Positions 49,095-58,052 of a DNA stretch of 64,000 nt are shown one piece after another. The first letter of the stretch is position 1, and every line of letters begins with the position of its first letter. This DNA is from Planococcus citri (Eukaryota; Arthropoda; Insecta; Hemiptera; Pseudococcidae): the NCBI RefSeq assembly GCF_950023065.1, contig NC_088681.1:3100001-3164000 (forward strand). The letters are read 5' to 3'. Made by a program: the position numbers and the translations under genes. Below the pieces are notes generated by a model. That model was given only the letters and a program-made list of their open reading frames with translations, was not told where the DNA came from and did not search any database.

Positions 49095-51404
49095 ATGAGC
49101 AATGGAGACAACGACCGTAATTCCAACGGAAAACAAAGAAAAAAGTCAGCTCCTTCCAAACCATCACAGTTATTATCACGTCCGAGATGGACTCGTGAAA
49201 CTGCTCGAAGAATTGCAGAATCAGACCATCCAACTCAGAGCACCGAAAAGGGAGCTACATCAAGATTCGTTGAAGAAACCCAACGATTCTACAATGCCAA
49301 AAAGAAGACTCCTTCTGAACAATCCGTAATTATTAGTCCTACAATTACTAAGGTCAATGGCAAAAAGAAGGTTCGATATACCCTTCCAGATGGTACCATT
49401 TTGGAACCCTCCTCTTCAACTCCCCGTAAATCGATTGAACATCAACCCATTCGTGTCAATTTATCCGCCGTTCAAGAGGAAGATGACGATGAAGATGAAC
49501 GTATTGAATTGGACGCAACATATCATTGGATCGATGAATTTGATGAAGTACCTGAAATTAATTTAGAAGTACCCCCTCCAGCTGTTTTGCGACGAGCACC
49601 TCCAGTACAAGATGACCAAGAAGATGAAGTTATTACTCTCGGTAATGATGGACAACCAATAGCTCGTTCCGTAGGTGTTAACACTGGAGAAGAAGAAGAA
49701 GAGGAACCCGGAAGAGTATATAACTTCGAACCTTTTGATCCCGAAACTCCTTATCCGGAAATCAATGTTGACGATTTCGACATTCCTGAAGATGCAGTTT
49801 TATCATTACAACACGCTCGAGGAATTATTGATTGGGTAAAAAGAGAAAATAACGGATGGGCTTCTCGGACGTCTGCAGTTAAGGATCGAATTAAAGGTCT
49901 AGAAAGCGGGATTTCTACCACTCGAGGCGATCTTAAGGATGTTTATTTAACTGTTCAAGAACAACGGTCTGCAGATTATAAAAATATGAGTAAATATTTG
50001 AACGAAGAATTAGGTAAAACTTCACGTAAATTTAATGTATTCGATAAAATGATAGCTTCTTTGAAAAAGGACGTTGTTCATATTGATCGTAAAACTGATG
50101 CGATTGAAGAGGTTACCAATGAACTTACTGATTCAGTAGATGATTTGTTCTATTACAATGCTCATGGTAAGTACAGGACGAAAATTCCCGAGTCGACGTC
50201 ACGTGGAGACAATATCTCCGATGAAACACGTAATAATGATCGACGTTCCGGTCCCGGTGGTTCGAATAATCGAACTAATCGCAGTCAGCAACCTGACAGT
50301 GATAGCAGCGACGACGACGATGATCAAGACGGAAATATTAATCCTTTCAATGAATCAGGCGTTTTTTCCAATAAGATTAATCGAAAGAAAAATACCAGTT
50401 CCCGAACGAAACCACGTCAACGAACTCTTCGATACGATCTTGAATTCCTGGAAGGTAAATTAAAATTAAAAGCTAAGCATTTACAGGATAACGGAATTTA
50501 TTACGACGATACTAATAAATATGAAGTAATGAGTTTCATTGAGAAGTTTGAACACTTCATGCGCGATCAAAGAGCTAGCGAATCGCAGTATCGACAGTTG
50601 TTTTCGCAATTAATTCAAAGTGAAGAAGCTAAGGCTTATAAAGAACATGCTGATCCGAAATTACGTTATCTCGATTTTAGGGATGGATTTGTTCAGAAGG
50701 TATGGGATGGTGTTGAGCAAAACAACGCTCGAAATCATTTTATGAAAATGCAATTGAACGTCAAATCATCGAAGAAACTTGCTGGTGAACTATTAAAGTG
50801 GTTCAATATTCTAGCCGATTCAGATATTACCGACGCCATGTTATTAGACACGATCTATAAGAAAGTTCCTAAGGACTTGAGGTTCAAATTTTCGGAATGT
50901 CAAGAAAATCGTATTCGTTTCAAAAATAAATTACAAGTTATGCGACGTCACGAAGAATACACCAATACTAATTCTGAAAGTAAAGATCAAAGTGTTCCTC
51001 CTTTTTACAAATTCTGGATGCCTCCCTATATGTCGACTCCGAATCGTGCTCCAAATAATCGTGCGATAAAAAATTTATTCAATAAAACGAAGAATAAAGG
51101 AAATGATACTCATAAGGAAAATGCTGTCATGCCTGGACCTAGTGGTACATCGAACGCTGCTGCAGGAACACAAACCGAACAAAAAGAACGTTCAAAACAC
51201 CCCTATCGACAAATGCGTAACTATTTACATTCAGTTGGAATCAATATGAATGAATTAGAAAAAGCATTAGCACATTACGGTGAACAACAAGATGAAGAAA
51301 ATATAAGTTCCGATTCTGATTCTGAATCCGACGCTGAGGAAATCAATGTTCCAAAAAACTTGAAGAAACCCTCCACGACGAATGTGGAGGGGGACGAACA
51401 GTAA
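49095..51404 (+). CDS. gag: ORF1: Gag-like structural protein
   Basis: 769 codons from an ATG 56 bp after the small upstream frame. The N-terminus (residues 1-60) is basic and polar. Acidic runs follow near residues 128-136 and 199-204. Residues about 233-350 form a long amphipathic, probably coiled-coil region. A low-complexity SDSSDDDDDQDG linker precedes a helical domain at about 445-620 with the pattern of retrotransposon capsids (FIEKFEHFMRDQ..., then FNILADSDITDAMLL). No CCHC zinc knuckle was seen. The protein is much longer than usual Gags. It overlaps the pol frame, and the frameshift site lies in codons 753-755. It should assemble the particle that packages element RNA. The C-terminus is again acidic and serine-rich. 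Confidence 0.85.
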   Translation: MSNGDNDRNSNGKQRKKSAPSKPSQLLSRPRWTRETARRIAESDHPTQSTEKGATSRFVEETQRFYNAKKKTPSEQSVIISPTITKVNGKKKVRYTLPDGTILEPSSSTPRKSIEHQPIRVNLSAVQEEDDDEDERIELDATYHWIDEFDEVPEINLEVPPPAVLRRAPPVQDDQEDEVITLGNDGQPIARSVGVNTGEEEEEEPGRVYNFEPFDPETPYPEINVDDFDIPEDAVLSLQHARGIIDWVKRENNGWASRTSAVKDRIKGLESGISTTRGDLKDVYLTVQEQRSADYKNMSKYLNEELGKTSRKFNVFDKMIASLKKDVVHIDRKTDAIEEVTNELTDSVDDLFYYNAHGKYRTKIPESTSRGDNISDETRNNDRRSGPGGSNNRTNRSQQPDSDSSDDDDDQDGNINPFNESGVFSNKINRKKNTSSRTKPRQRTLRYDLEFLEGKLKLKAKHLQDNGIYYDDTNKYEVMSFIEKFEHFMRDQRASESQYRQLFSQLIQSEEAKAYKEHADPKLRYLDFRDGFVQKVWDGVEQNNARNHFMKMQLNVKSSKKLAGELLKWFNILADSDITDAMLLDTIYKKVPKDLRFKFSECQENRIRFKNKLQVMRRHEEYTNTNSESKDQSVPPFYKFWMPPYMSTPNRAPNNRAIKNLFNKTKNKGNDTHKENAVMPGPSGTSNAAAGTQTEQKERSKHPYRQMRNYLHSVGINMNELEKALAHYGEQQDEENISSDSDSESDAEEINVPKNLKKPSTTNVEGDEQ
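51353..51391 (+). promoter_or_regulatory. -1 programmed ribosomal frameshift site
   Basis: The heptamer A AAA AAC (51353-51359) is in the exact register needed: ORF1 codons are AAA at 51354 and AAC at 51357. A 9-nt spacer follows, then a perfect 8-bp stem CCCTCCAC (51369-51376) / GTGGAGGG (51384-51391) with a 7-nt loop. Stepping back one base enters the pol frame, which is open from 51320 to 56980. All three canonical parts (slippery site, spacer of 5-9 nt, GC-rich stem) are present, so Pol is predicted to be made as a Gag-Pol fusion of about 2,630 residues. Confidence 0.9.
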
Positions 51405-54400
51405 TTAATTCCATCACATTTAATCGACCTCCAACTCCACTCGACGACTATGAAATTATTGGTGACAGTCTTGCGTATTATATTAAACACGGTGCTGCAT
51501 TATTCGATCTCGATCCACAACCTTATTTAAAGGAAATTATTTTATTAAAAGAATTGGCTCATGAAATAGAAAATGCAACATTCACCAAACCACACGTATT
51601 GATTTCATTAGGCGACTTCGAGTTAAATAATTCTTCAATAGACATGAAGTACGTTCATACCTATGTAGACAGAATTATGCGATTATTGGTCAATAAACAA
51701 TTTAAGGACATACTCGTTATATTTCCTCCAGTTCGTCCCAAAGCTGACGATACTGCAACAACTTCACACAGGCGTTGGCTTGATTTTCTCCATGTTTTCA
51801 AGGATGTTTGTCCAGCACGGAACGTTCGTTACTCATTATATCCAGCAATATTTTTTGCAGAAGAAGTAAAACTTGAAAATCTAGGAAGAAAATGTTTAGT
51901 TGCTACTGATGCTAACGATAACGTAATTCCAGATAAGAAATTATTTTACCTCGACGAAGATCAGAAAATTTGTAGATTGAGAATCCAAGATCGAAATACC
52001 ATTCTCAAGTTTATCAATGATTTGTGCGAACCAACTGAACGATTGATGGATACACGTGACCCTGTTACGATTCAAGATATCTCAACTAGTGAAGATGAAG
52101 GCGCTCAATTTGCTGCTCGACCAGATGGGTCGCTGGAACATTTGACAACCAATTCATTACGATTGATTGAACAAATATTAGGCTCTCCAAATCAAGAAGC
52201 AGCTTTAGATGTAATGCAAACCTTAAACACTAGTACGGGTGCTGGTGAATCTCTCGACGATACACTGAATACATCTGATGACTTTAGTCTTGCTATTCAT
52301 GATACAATTCCACCTGAGTCAACGCATAACGACGATCCCGATAAAACTCCTACAGAATTACGTAATTTTCCGACTTTTTCCGTAGGTATGGTTAATCGCA
52401 TTTCAGTAAACGAAGAAAACACTGATTCATTCAATCCTTCTAGCTTCAACAAAACTCCGATGAAAGTTTCTGAAATGAACAATAATTTAAGATCGCAGTT
52501 ACTTCATGTTAGAGACGAAATAATTACTTGCGTAATACCACTACGATTAGGAAATACTAATTACCCAGCTCAACTCGATTCTGGGGCAGTTCCAAACATC
52601 ATGTCCGAAGAAACAGCTCTACATTTGATCAAAAATCATTCTGATGATTTAGATTTTATTGCACTCGACGAACCGGCCGTATGTGTGCTTGCTGATTCAA
52701 AGGAAGCTGAAACTGCGAAATATATTATTGTTCCTACGTTATATTTTGGCTCTCATGCTCTTAAAATACCTTTTTATGTACTCAAAGGCTGCAATCATAT
52801 TTTTCTCATCGGTACTCAGTCTATGGAATACTTAGGAATTGAGCCTCGTATCAGACAACGTAAAGCTTTGTGTCGACCATCCGCCAAAGTCCATACTGAG
52901 GTTATTGATTTTATGTCGCCGTCAGAATATGAGGGTAAGCTATTTGTTTCCGGAGCTAGAATGAAAGAAGAATATAGGTTGGTAATGAACGATATTTTAC
53001 GAAGAACTAATACTGAAGATAATTATCATCGCCTACCTTACGGTATCATCGACGATGGACCAGAAATCTTTCTTGCCAAATTGGAGTCCGACTTACAAGA
53101 CGCTGTCGATGATAATCGAATGACTACCGAGCAAGCTAGGAAAGCTTTCAACAAATTGAGCCAATTTCACGATGTATTCTCCAAATTCCCGGGAAAATAT
53201 ATCGGTGAGAAGATTCCATTGAAGTTCATCATTCCTGAAACAGAAATAAAATATAAAGGAGCTAAGTACAATCCATCAAAAAAGTTAATGAATGATCTAC
53301 GTAAAGAATTACAAGTAATGATGGCCACGAATGTCATTGAACCATCAGATTCCACGTTCATTAACCCCATCGTAGTTAACGTTAAGAAAAGCGGTGAGAT
53401 ACGAGTGTGCTTAAATCCTGTCGATTTAAACCCCATTTTAGCCATTAATTACAATGAAGCTGGATTATTGGATAGAATCATTACTGAAGATGCCGAATCC
53501 AAACTCTTCAGCACTCTCGATTTTGTCTCAGGATTTTGGCAACTTGTATTGGATGAGAATTCTCGCCAATATTGTGCTTTTCAGGTTGATGGACGCGTAT
53601 ATCAATTTATTCGTTTGCCCTATGGCTTGAAAGTATCTTCGGCTCTCTTTGTAAAAATGGTTAATGCCATAATACCTGATAAAGCGGGAATTACTAAATA
53701 TGTCGATGATATTTTACTCAGATCTGCGACTTTTGAAAATATGTTGGAATTATTGGTCGAAGTACTTACGATATTACGGTTAAATAATCTACGCCTAAAT
53801 GCAAAAAAGACAACTTTCTTCAAAGGAAAAACTGAACATCTTGGTTTCGATTTAAGTCATGCTAAAATTTCGAAACAATCGTGTAAAATAGATAAATTTA
53901 ACGATTATATTACGAAACACATGAAGAAAGGTAAATTTATTCTTAAAGACAAAATTCAAATACTCGAATTTATAGGTCTTACTGGCCTATATCGTAGATT
54001 TATTCCTACATACCAGCAGATAATAGCGCCATTATATGAACTAACGTGCGACAACGTACCATTTGAATGGGGACCTCGTCAAGATGCTGCTGTTGAAGAA
54101 TTGAAGAAAGAATATACCAAAGATTTTGATTTAGTTCCACCGAGAGACGATATTGATCTCTATTTAGATACGTATACTTCAAGTGATGCAATGAACGCAG
54201 TATTATATCAGAATTATCAGAACAACGATGAAATAATAATGTTTACGAGTCATAGTTTCAAAAGTCATCAAAAGAAATATACGTTGATTGAAAAAGAAAT
54301 GTATACTCTTGCTAAAAGTATCAAAAAGTTACAGCTATGGCTCCATGGCCGGACAATTCATGTCCGAAGCGACTTATTATCCATCGTACATAAATTTGAA

Positions 54401-56980
54401 ACCATAGCAGAAGTCCACCGTAAAGCCGCCGGATGGATCACTTTATTCAATTGCTACAACTTAATTTACGATTTACGAAAGAGACACAAGAAGTGGTTCG
54501 GAATGCAAGCTCCCGAACTCACTATCAACAGTGCCAATTGTTCAAATTTTATCCTCGATGAATATGATATTTCTACACGTATCAGAGCTCAGCTCTTGAA
54601 GTATTTATCACGACTTAGTCATTTCCAAAAACGAGACTCAAAATGTTTAAATATTATTCGACGTTTAAAAACCCCTGACGAAGAATTAAACTCCATGGAA
54701 TTATCGATTAAAAACAACCTCGCTAAACGATATTCCATCGATGTTACCAACGATGAAGAATTATTAATGTTCAATTATCCCGATGAGAGTAGAGTACCAG
54801 TTTTACCAGACGAAATATTTAAAGATATTATTATATTTTTACACGAAACTTACGGTCATATTGGTGCTAATAAGCTTGAACTTATTTTCCGTCGAATGTA
54901 TTATTCATCGAATGCTAAATACTTTATTCGTCATATAACCAGCGAATGTTTAAACTGTAAAGCAAATAAAACTTATTCAGAACGTAAGCCATTAGAATTT
55001 GGATATACGCAAGCTCACTCACTTGGAGATGTAATTTCCGTTGATATTCTTGGTCCGATTGCAAACTATTCTAATCAGCCGCGTTATTTACTGGTATCGA
55101 AGGACGTTTTATCAGGACGAGTTTGGTTATCACCACTGAAGAATATCGTTCAAGAAACCGTAGCTACTGCTATGGAATCTGTAATCAAACAAATTACATC
55201 AGATCAACGTAAAATTCGTAAAATTATCACAGATAATGCAACTCAGTTTACTAATTCTATATGGCGAAAATTGCTGAAGAAATATAAAATTAAAATTGGA
55301 CACTCCACGGCCTACAACCCCCAATCCAATTTAGTCGAACGTACTATGCGTATAATTGGTGACCGGTTACGAATTAAGATGAATAGTACTGCTGATGGAG
55401 CTTACTCGCATCATGGTTGGTCTACTTACATCAAGGATATCGAAGAGGAAATAAATAATACTCCTAACGACGTTAACGTTCCTCCTAACGAAATTTGGAG
55501 CATTCCTGAGTTCGATACTGATTTTCCTTCTGAAAGAGTTAAATTTGATGCTAAATACCATTTACGTAAATTCCGAGAAAAAAGAAAACAAGATGAATTA
55601 CCTTCAATTACTAGCGAAGAGCTCTTAAATTCCAAGCTCGATTTACTGAACAACGTTTATATTTCCAGCGAAGATGTTGTATGGGTTTCGGTTGATGGAG
55701 CCTGTGCAAATAACAGTTCAGATAATGCCATCGCTGGCATTGGCATCTGCTGGCATCCTGAAGGTAAACAAAACATCTCAGAAAGAATCAAGCTCGAAAA
55801 TTATACGCCAACAAACAATTTAGCAGAGGCTGTTGCGCTACTTACCGCGATGAAAATAGCCATTCATAATAAAATTCTTCGATTACGAGTTATTTCTGAT
55901 TCTTTGTATTTAACATCCGCCGTCAATGATACTTTCTCAAAATGGAGCGAAAATGATTGGAAAAACTCTGCAAAGAAGCCAGTTCATCATCAGGAATTGT
56001 TCAAAGAGATTATTAATTTGAAATCACAATTTGAATTATTTGAACTTACCCATGTATATGCTCGTGAAACGGACTTTGGGAATTTCACCGCTGATAAATT
56101 AGCTCGTAAAGCTGTCTATACCGTGGATCATGATTTAGCGTTGATTGATTCGCTGACTGAACACCAGGCTCTTATTCGATACATCAAAGAGAAACACGAA
56201 GATATTTTCCAATCTAAAGAACAGAAACATAATAAGCGTTATGGAGATCCTAGGATTTATCAGCCTGGAGAACTTGTTATGATTACTAATCACAAACAGT
56301 CGTCAGCTGATAAAGGAACTACGTATAAACTATATCCTAAGCGTTTTGGGCCATATGTTATTAAATCTCACACTGGGGCAAATTGCTATGAAGTATGCAA
56401 TATTGCAGACAAAAGTGATAAGCGATTAATTAACGTTAGACAAATTACAACTTACCTGAATTTACGTCATTTAAAGCTGCTAGCAGAAGAACCTAAGCTT
56501 CGTTCTAAATGGGATAATCGATCCTTGCAGAAACGAATGAAACAATTTGCTGAGCATCGTGACTTGCTGGAGAAATTTATACAAGAACTCGAATCACAAA
56601 AACAAAAGAAAACCACATCAAGAGTCGATGATATAACTGAGGATGAGAAATTGATTCAATTTAACCGATTTCGTCGAAAATTTAGAAAGAAGGTAGATGA
56701 TTATAAATCTCAGCAATTTAATGCTGTATTATCAAAAGTTATTCCAGATGAAAAATCTCGCGAAGATCTTAAACAACAGGCTAATCAGCGTTATAATATG
56801 CGCAGGCGTATGGAGATAAATTACGACGAAGGAACTGACATACCCGAAGATGAACCTCGAAGGGAGAGGAAAAGGTTCAAACACGTTAATTCTATTATAC
56901 TCAGTTTGCTTAACCATGATCAACGAATTGCGTTGGTGCATTCGTTATCAGAACTCCCCGATTGGTCGACAGCTTCCTAA
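51359..56980 (+). CDS. pol: ORF2: Pol polyprotein with SGNH-like domain and two RNase H domains
   Basis: About 1,870 codons in the -1 frame relative to ORF1; an ATG at 51347 also exists but the frameshift signal is the likelier entry. Domains by position: SGNH-hydrolase-like, about 51440-52050 (GDSL at 51461, LGDFEL at 51608); aspartic protease with DSGA at 52577; Ty3/Gypsy-type RT, about 53200-53860, with LDFVSGFW and YVDD at 53699; RNase H, about 54140-54400, which keeps Asp, Glu and Asp motifs but lacks the usual ADALSR end; integrase HHCC finger (54842-54960) and catalytic core with Asp 55043, Asp 55232 and Glu 55337; a second RNase H, about 55680-56110, with Asp 55694, Glu 55826, Asp 55898 and Asp 56093; a GPY/F-like KRFGPYVI segment near 56345; then a charged, helical tail. 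Metaviridae-like. No internal stops. Confidence 0.95.
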   Translation, partial: LEETLHDECGGGRTVINSITFNRPPTPLDDYEIIGDSLAYYIKHGAALFDLDPQPYLKEIILLKELAHEIENATFTKPHVLISLGDFELNNSSIDMKYVHTYVDRIMRLLVNKQFKDILVIFPPVRPKADDTATTSHRRWLDFLHVFKDVCPARNVRYSLYPAIFFAEEVKLENLGRKCLVATDANDNVIPDKKLFYLDEDQKICRLRIQDRNTILKFINDLCEPTERLMDTRDPVTIQDISTSEDEGAQFAARPDGSLEHLTTNSLRLIEQILGSPNQEAALDVMQTLNTSTGAGESLDDTLNTSDDFSLAIHDTIPPESTHNDDPDKTPTELRNFPTFSVGMVNRISVNEENTDSFNPSSFNKTPMKVSEMNNNLRSQLLHVRDEIITCVIPLRLGNTNYPAQLDSGAVPNIMSEETALHLIKNHSDDLDFIALDEPAVCVLADSKEAETAKYIIVPTLYFGSHALKIPFYVLKGCNHIFLIGTQSMEYLGIEPRIRQRKALCRPSAKVHTEVIDFMSPSEYEGKLFVSGARMKEEYRLVMNDILRRTNTEDNYHRLPYGIIDDGPEIFLAKLESDLQDAVDDNRMTTEQARKAFNKLSQFHDVFSKFPGKYIGEKIPLKFIIPETEIKYKGAKYNPSKKLMNDLRKELQVMMATNVIEPSDSTFINPIVVNVKKSGEIRVCLNPVDLNPILAINYNEAGLLDRIITEDAESKLFSTLDFVSGFWQLVLDENSRQYCAFQVDGRVYQFIRLPYGLKVSSALFVKMVNAIIPDKAGITKYVDDILLRSATFENMLELLVEVLTILRLNNLRLNAKKTTFFKGKTEHLGFDLSHAKISKQSCKIDKFNDYITKHMKKGKFILKDKIQILEFIGLTGLYRRFIPTYQQIIAPLYELTCDNVPFEWGPRQDAAVEELKKEYTKDFDLVPPRDDIDLYLDTYTSSDAMNAVLYQNYQNNDEIIMFTSHSFKSHQKKYTLIEKEMYTLAKSIKKLQLWLHGRTIHVRSDLLSIVHKFETIAEVHRKAAGWITLFNCYNLIYDLRKRHKKWFGMQAPELTINSANCSNFILDEYDISTRIRAQLLKYLSRLSHFQKRDSKCLNIIRRLKTPDEELNSMELSIKNNLAKRYSIDVTNDEELLMFNYPDESRVPVLPDEIFKDIIIFLHETYGHIGANKLELIFRRMYYSSNAKYFIRHITSECLNCKANKTYSERKPLEFGYTQAHSLGDVISVDILGPIANYSNQPRYLLVSKDVLSGRVWLSPLKNIVQETVATAMESVIKQITSDQRKIRKIITDNATQFTNSIWRKLLKKYKIKIGHSTAYNPQSNLVERTMRIIGDRLRIKMNSTADGAYSHHGWSTYIKDIEEEINNTPNDVNVPPNEIWSIPEFDTDFPSERVKFDAKYHLRKFREKRKQDELPSITSEELLNSKLDLLNNVYISSEDVVWVSVDGACANNSSDNAIAGIGICWHPEGKQNISERIKLENYTPTNNLAEAVALLTAMKIAIHNKILRLRVISDSLYLTSAVNDTFSKWSENDWKNSAKKPVHHQELFKEIINLKSQFELFELTHVYARETDFGNFTADKLARKAVYTVDHDLALIDSLTEHQALIRYIKEKHEDIFQSKEQKHNKRYGDPRIYQPGELVMITNHKQSSADKGTTYKLYPKRFGPYVIKSHTGANCYEVCNIADKSDKRLINVRQITTYLNLRHLKLLAEEPKLRSKWDNRSLQKRMKQFAEHRDLLEKFIQELESQKQKKTTSRVDDITEDEKLIQFNRFRRKFRKKVDDYKSQQFNAVLSKVIPDEKSREDLKQQANQRYNMRRRMEINYDEGTDIPEDEPRRERKRFKHVNSIILSLLNHDQRIALVHSLSELPDWSTAS

Positions 56981-57200
56981 ATCTCCCTCGATCTCACCTG
57001 TTGAATATTTTCTACCTACCTTGAAAAAGTAACTTCAATTTTTGTTCATTCGATATTAATTCTTCTTCAAACGATCATCTCTAACTCGCAAATACTTCTT
57101 GACAAATATATTACCTATTTGTTCGTTTTATTTGTTCACGATTGATCCCATTTTAGCAGCATTGTAAATATTATTTCAAATAAGAAGATTTTATTATTTC

Positions 57201-57202
57201 AG
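57201..57202 (+). promoter_or_regulatory. candidate 3' splice site before ORF3
   Basis: TTTTATTATTTCAG ends at 57202, a near-ideal acceptor with a pyrimidine tract, 25 bp upstream of the ORF3 ATG. It sits 220 bp after the pol stop, as splice acceptors for downstream genes do in env-containing retroelements. Confidence 0.5.
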
Positions 57203-57227
57203 GAAGAGCTTATTAATTCTATTAAAT

Positions 57228-58052
57228 ATGTATGCTTTGGACAATAGCTACCCTCTACGTTATGTAAATAAAGCAGAAAACATCGTGAGAATTCGAAGAT
57301 TTGATGGAGTATATCAAGACGTATTTTTACCTATTACTTGGGAAAACCTTGAAGATAAATTGGTCAACGAAGGATGTGACTATGGACCAATCATGCCTCT
57401 AGAATATCAAGAACATTTTATTTACGCTCAACAACATTTTTTCATAAGCCGTTATATTTCTCTCTCACGTTACGATGGTATGCACATTATGAGTGCTTTT
57501 CTGAACGGTTGGTGGCTGATTGGCGATGGCATTTCACACGCTATTGTACGTCAAGTTGTAAAAGAAGAAAAAAGGGTTTTGAAACTATGGGATACCTCAA
57601 AAGTTTCAGGTACAAATATTTCTGCGAAGAGATTATGCCACAACATCCAGCATCATAAAATTAAAGTACCTAAACGAATTATTCTTTCTATTGGTAGTCA
57701 CGACATCTTAAAAGAGTCATTTACCAAATGTTGTTACAACACAAAAGAATTGATTGCTTTTCTGCTGGACCAGGGTGTCGAAGACATATTGATTCTTCCC
57801 AATATTAATTCCAGAATCCTTCCAGATCAATCATTGCGTGGTAAATTCCGAAATTGGCTCAAAGGAAATCTAATTAGTATTAACCCACAAGTACTTAAGT
57901 ATGCTCACGCTCTCGAAGAAATTATCGATCGAGCAGACCCTTTCTTTAAAGATGGAGCTGGAAATTACTACGCGAACCCTCTAATTTATGCAGAACTTGC
58001 GTACAGAATTGTAAAATTCACACAGTCCCTGGAAGCTTCTAACCAACTTTAA
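57228..58052 (+). CDS. ORF3: SGNH-hydrolase-like protein with altered catalytic residues
   Basis: 274 codons from an ATG. After a 90-residue N-terminal part comes an SGNH/GDSL-like layout: FLNGWWLIGDG (Gly99-Asp100-Gly101, where the family has a GDS serine), a block-II-like SGTNISAKRL, SIGSHD (Gly156-Ser157-His158-Asp159, where the family has GxND), GVEDILILP, and Asp242...Asn250 where a DxxH-type block is expected. The serine and possibly the histidine are replaced, so it may bind rather than hydrolyse; this is inference. The C-terminal domain of ORF4 shares the FLNGWW, GDG, GxHD and D-x7 spacing features. It lies in the env position but has no membrane segment. No signal peptide was seen. 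Confidence 0.75.
   Translation: MYALDNSYPLRYVNKAENIVRIRRFDGVYQDVFLPITWENLEDKLVNEGCDYGPIMPLEYQEHFIYAQQHFFISRYISLSRYDGMHIMSAFLNGWWLIGDGISHAIVRQVVKEEKRVLKLWDTSKVSGTNISAKRLCHNIQHHKIKVPKRIILSIGSHDILKESFTKCCYNTKELIAFLLDQGVEDILILPNINSRILPDQSLRGKFRNWLKGNLISINPQVLKYAHALEEIIDRADPFFKDGAGNYYANPLIYAELAYRIVKFTQSLEASNQL

Noticed and set aside
57228..58052. ORF3 as an envelope protein because of its position after pol
   Set aside because: No signal peptide, furin-type site or membrane anchor; its blocks match ORF4's SGNH-like domain instead.
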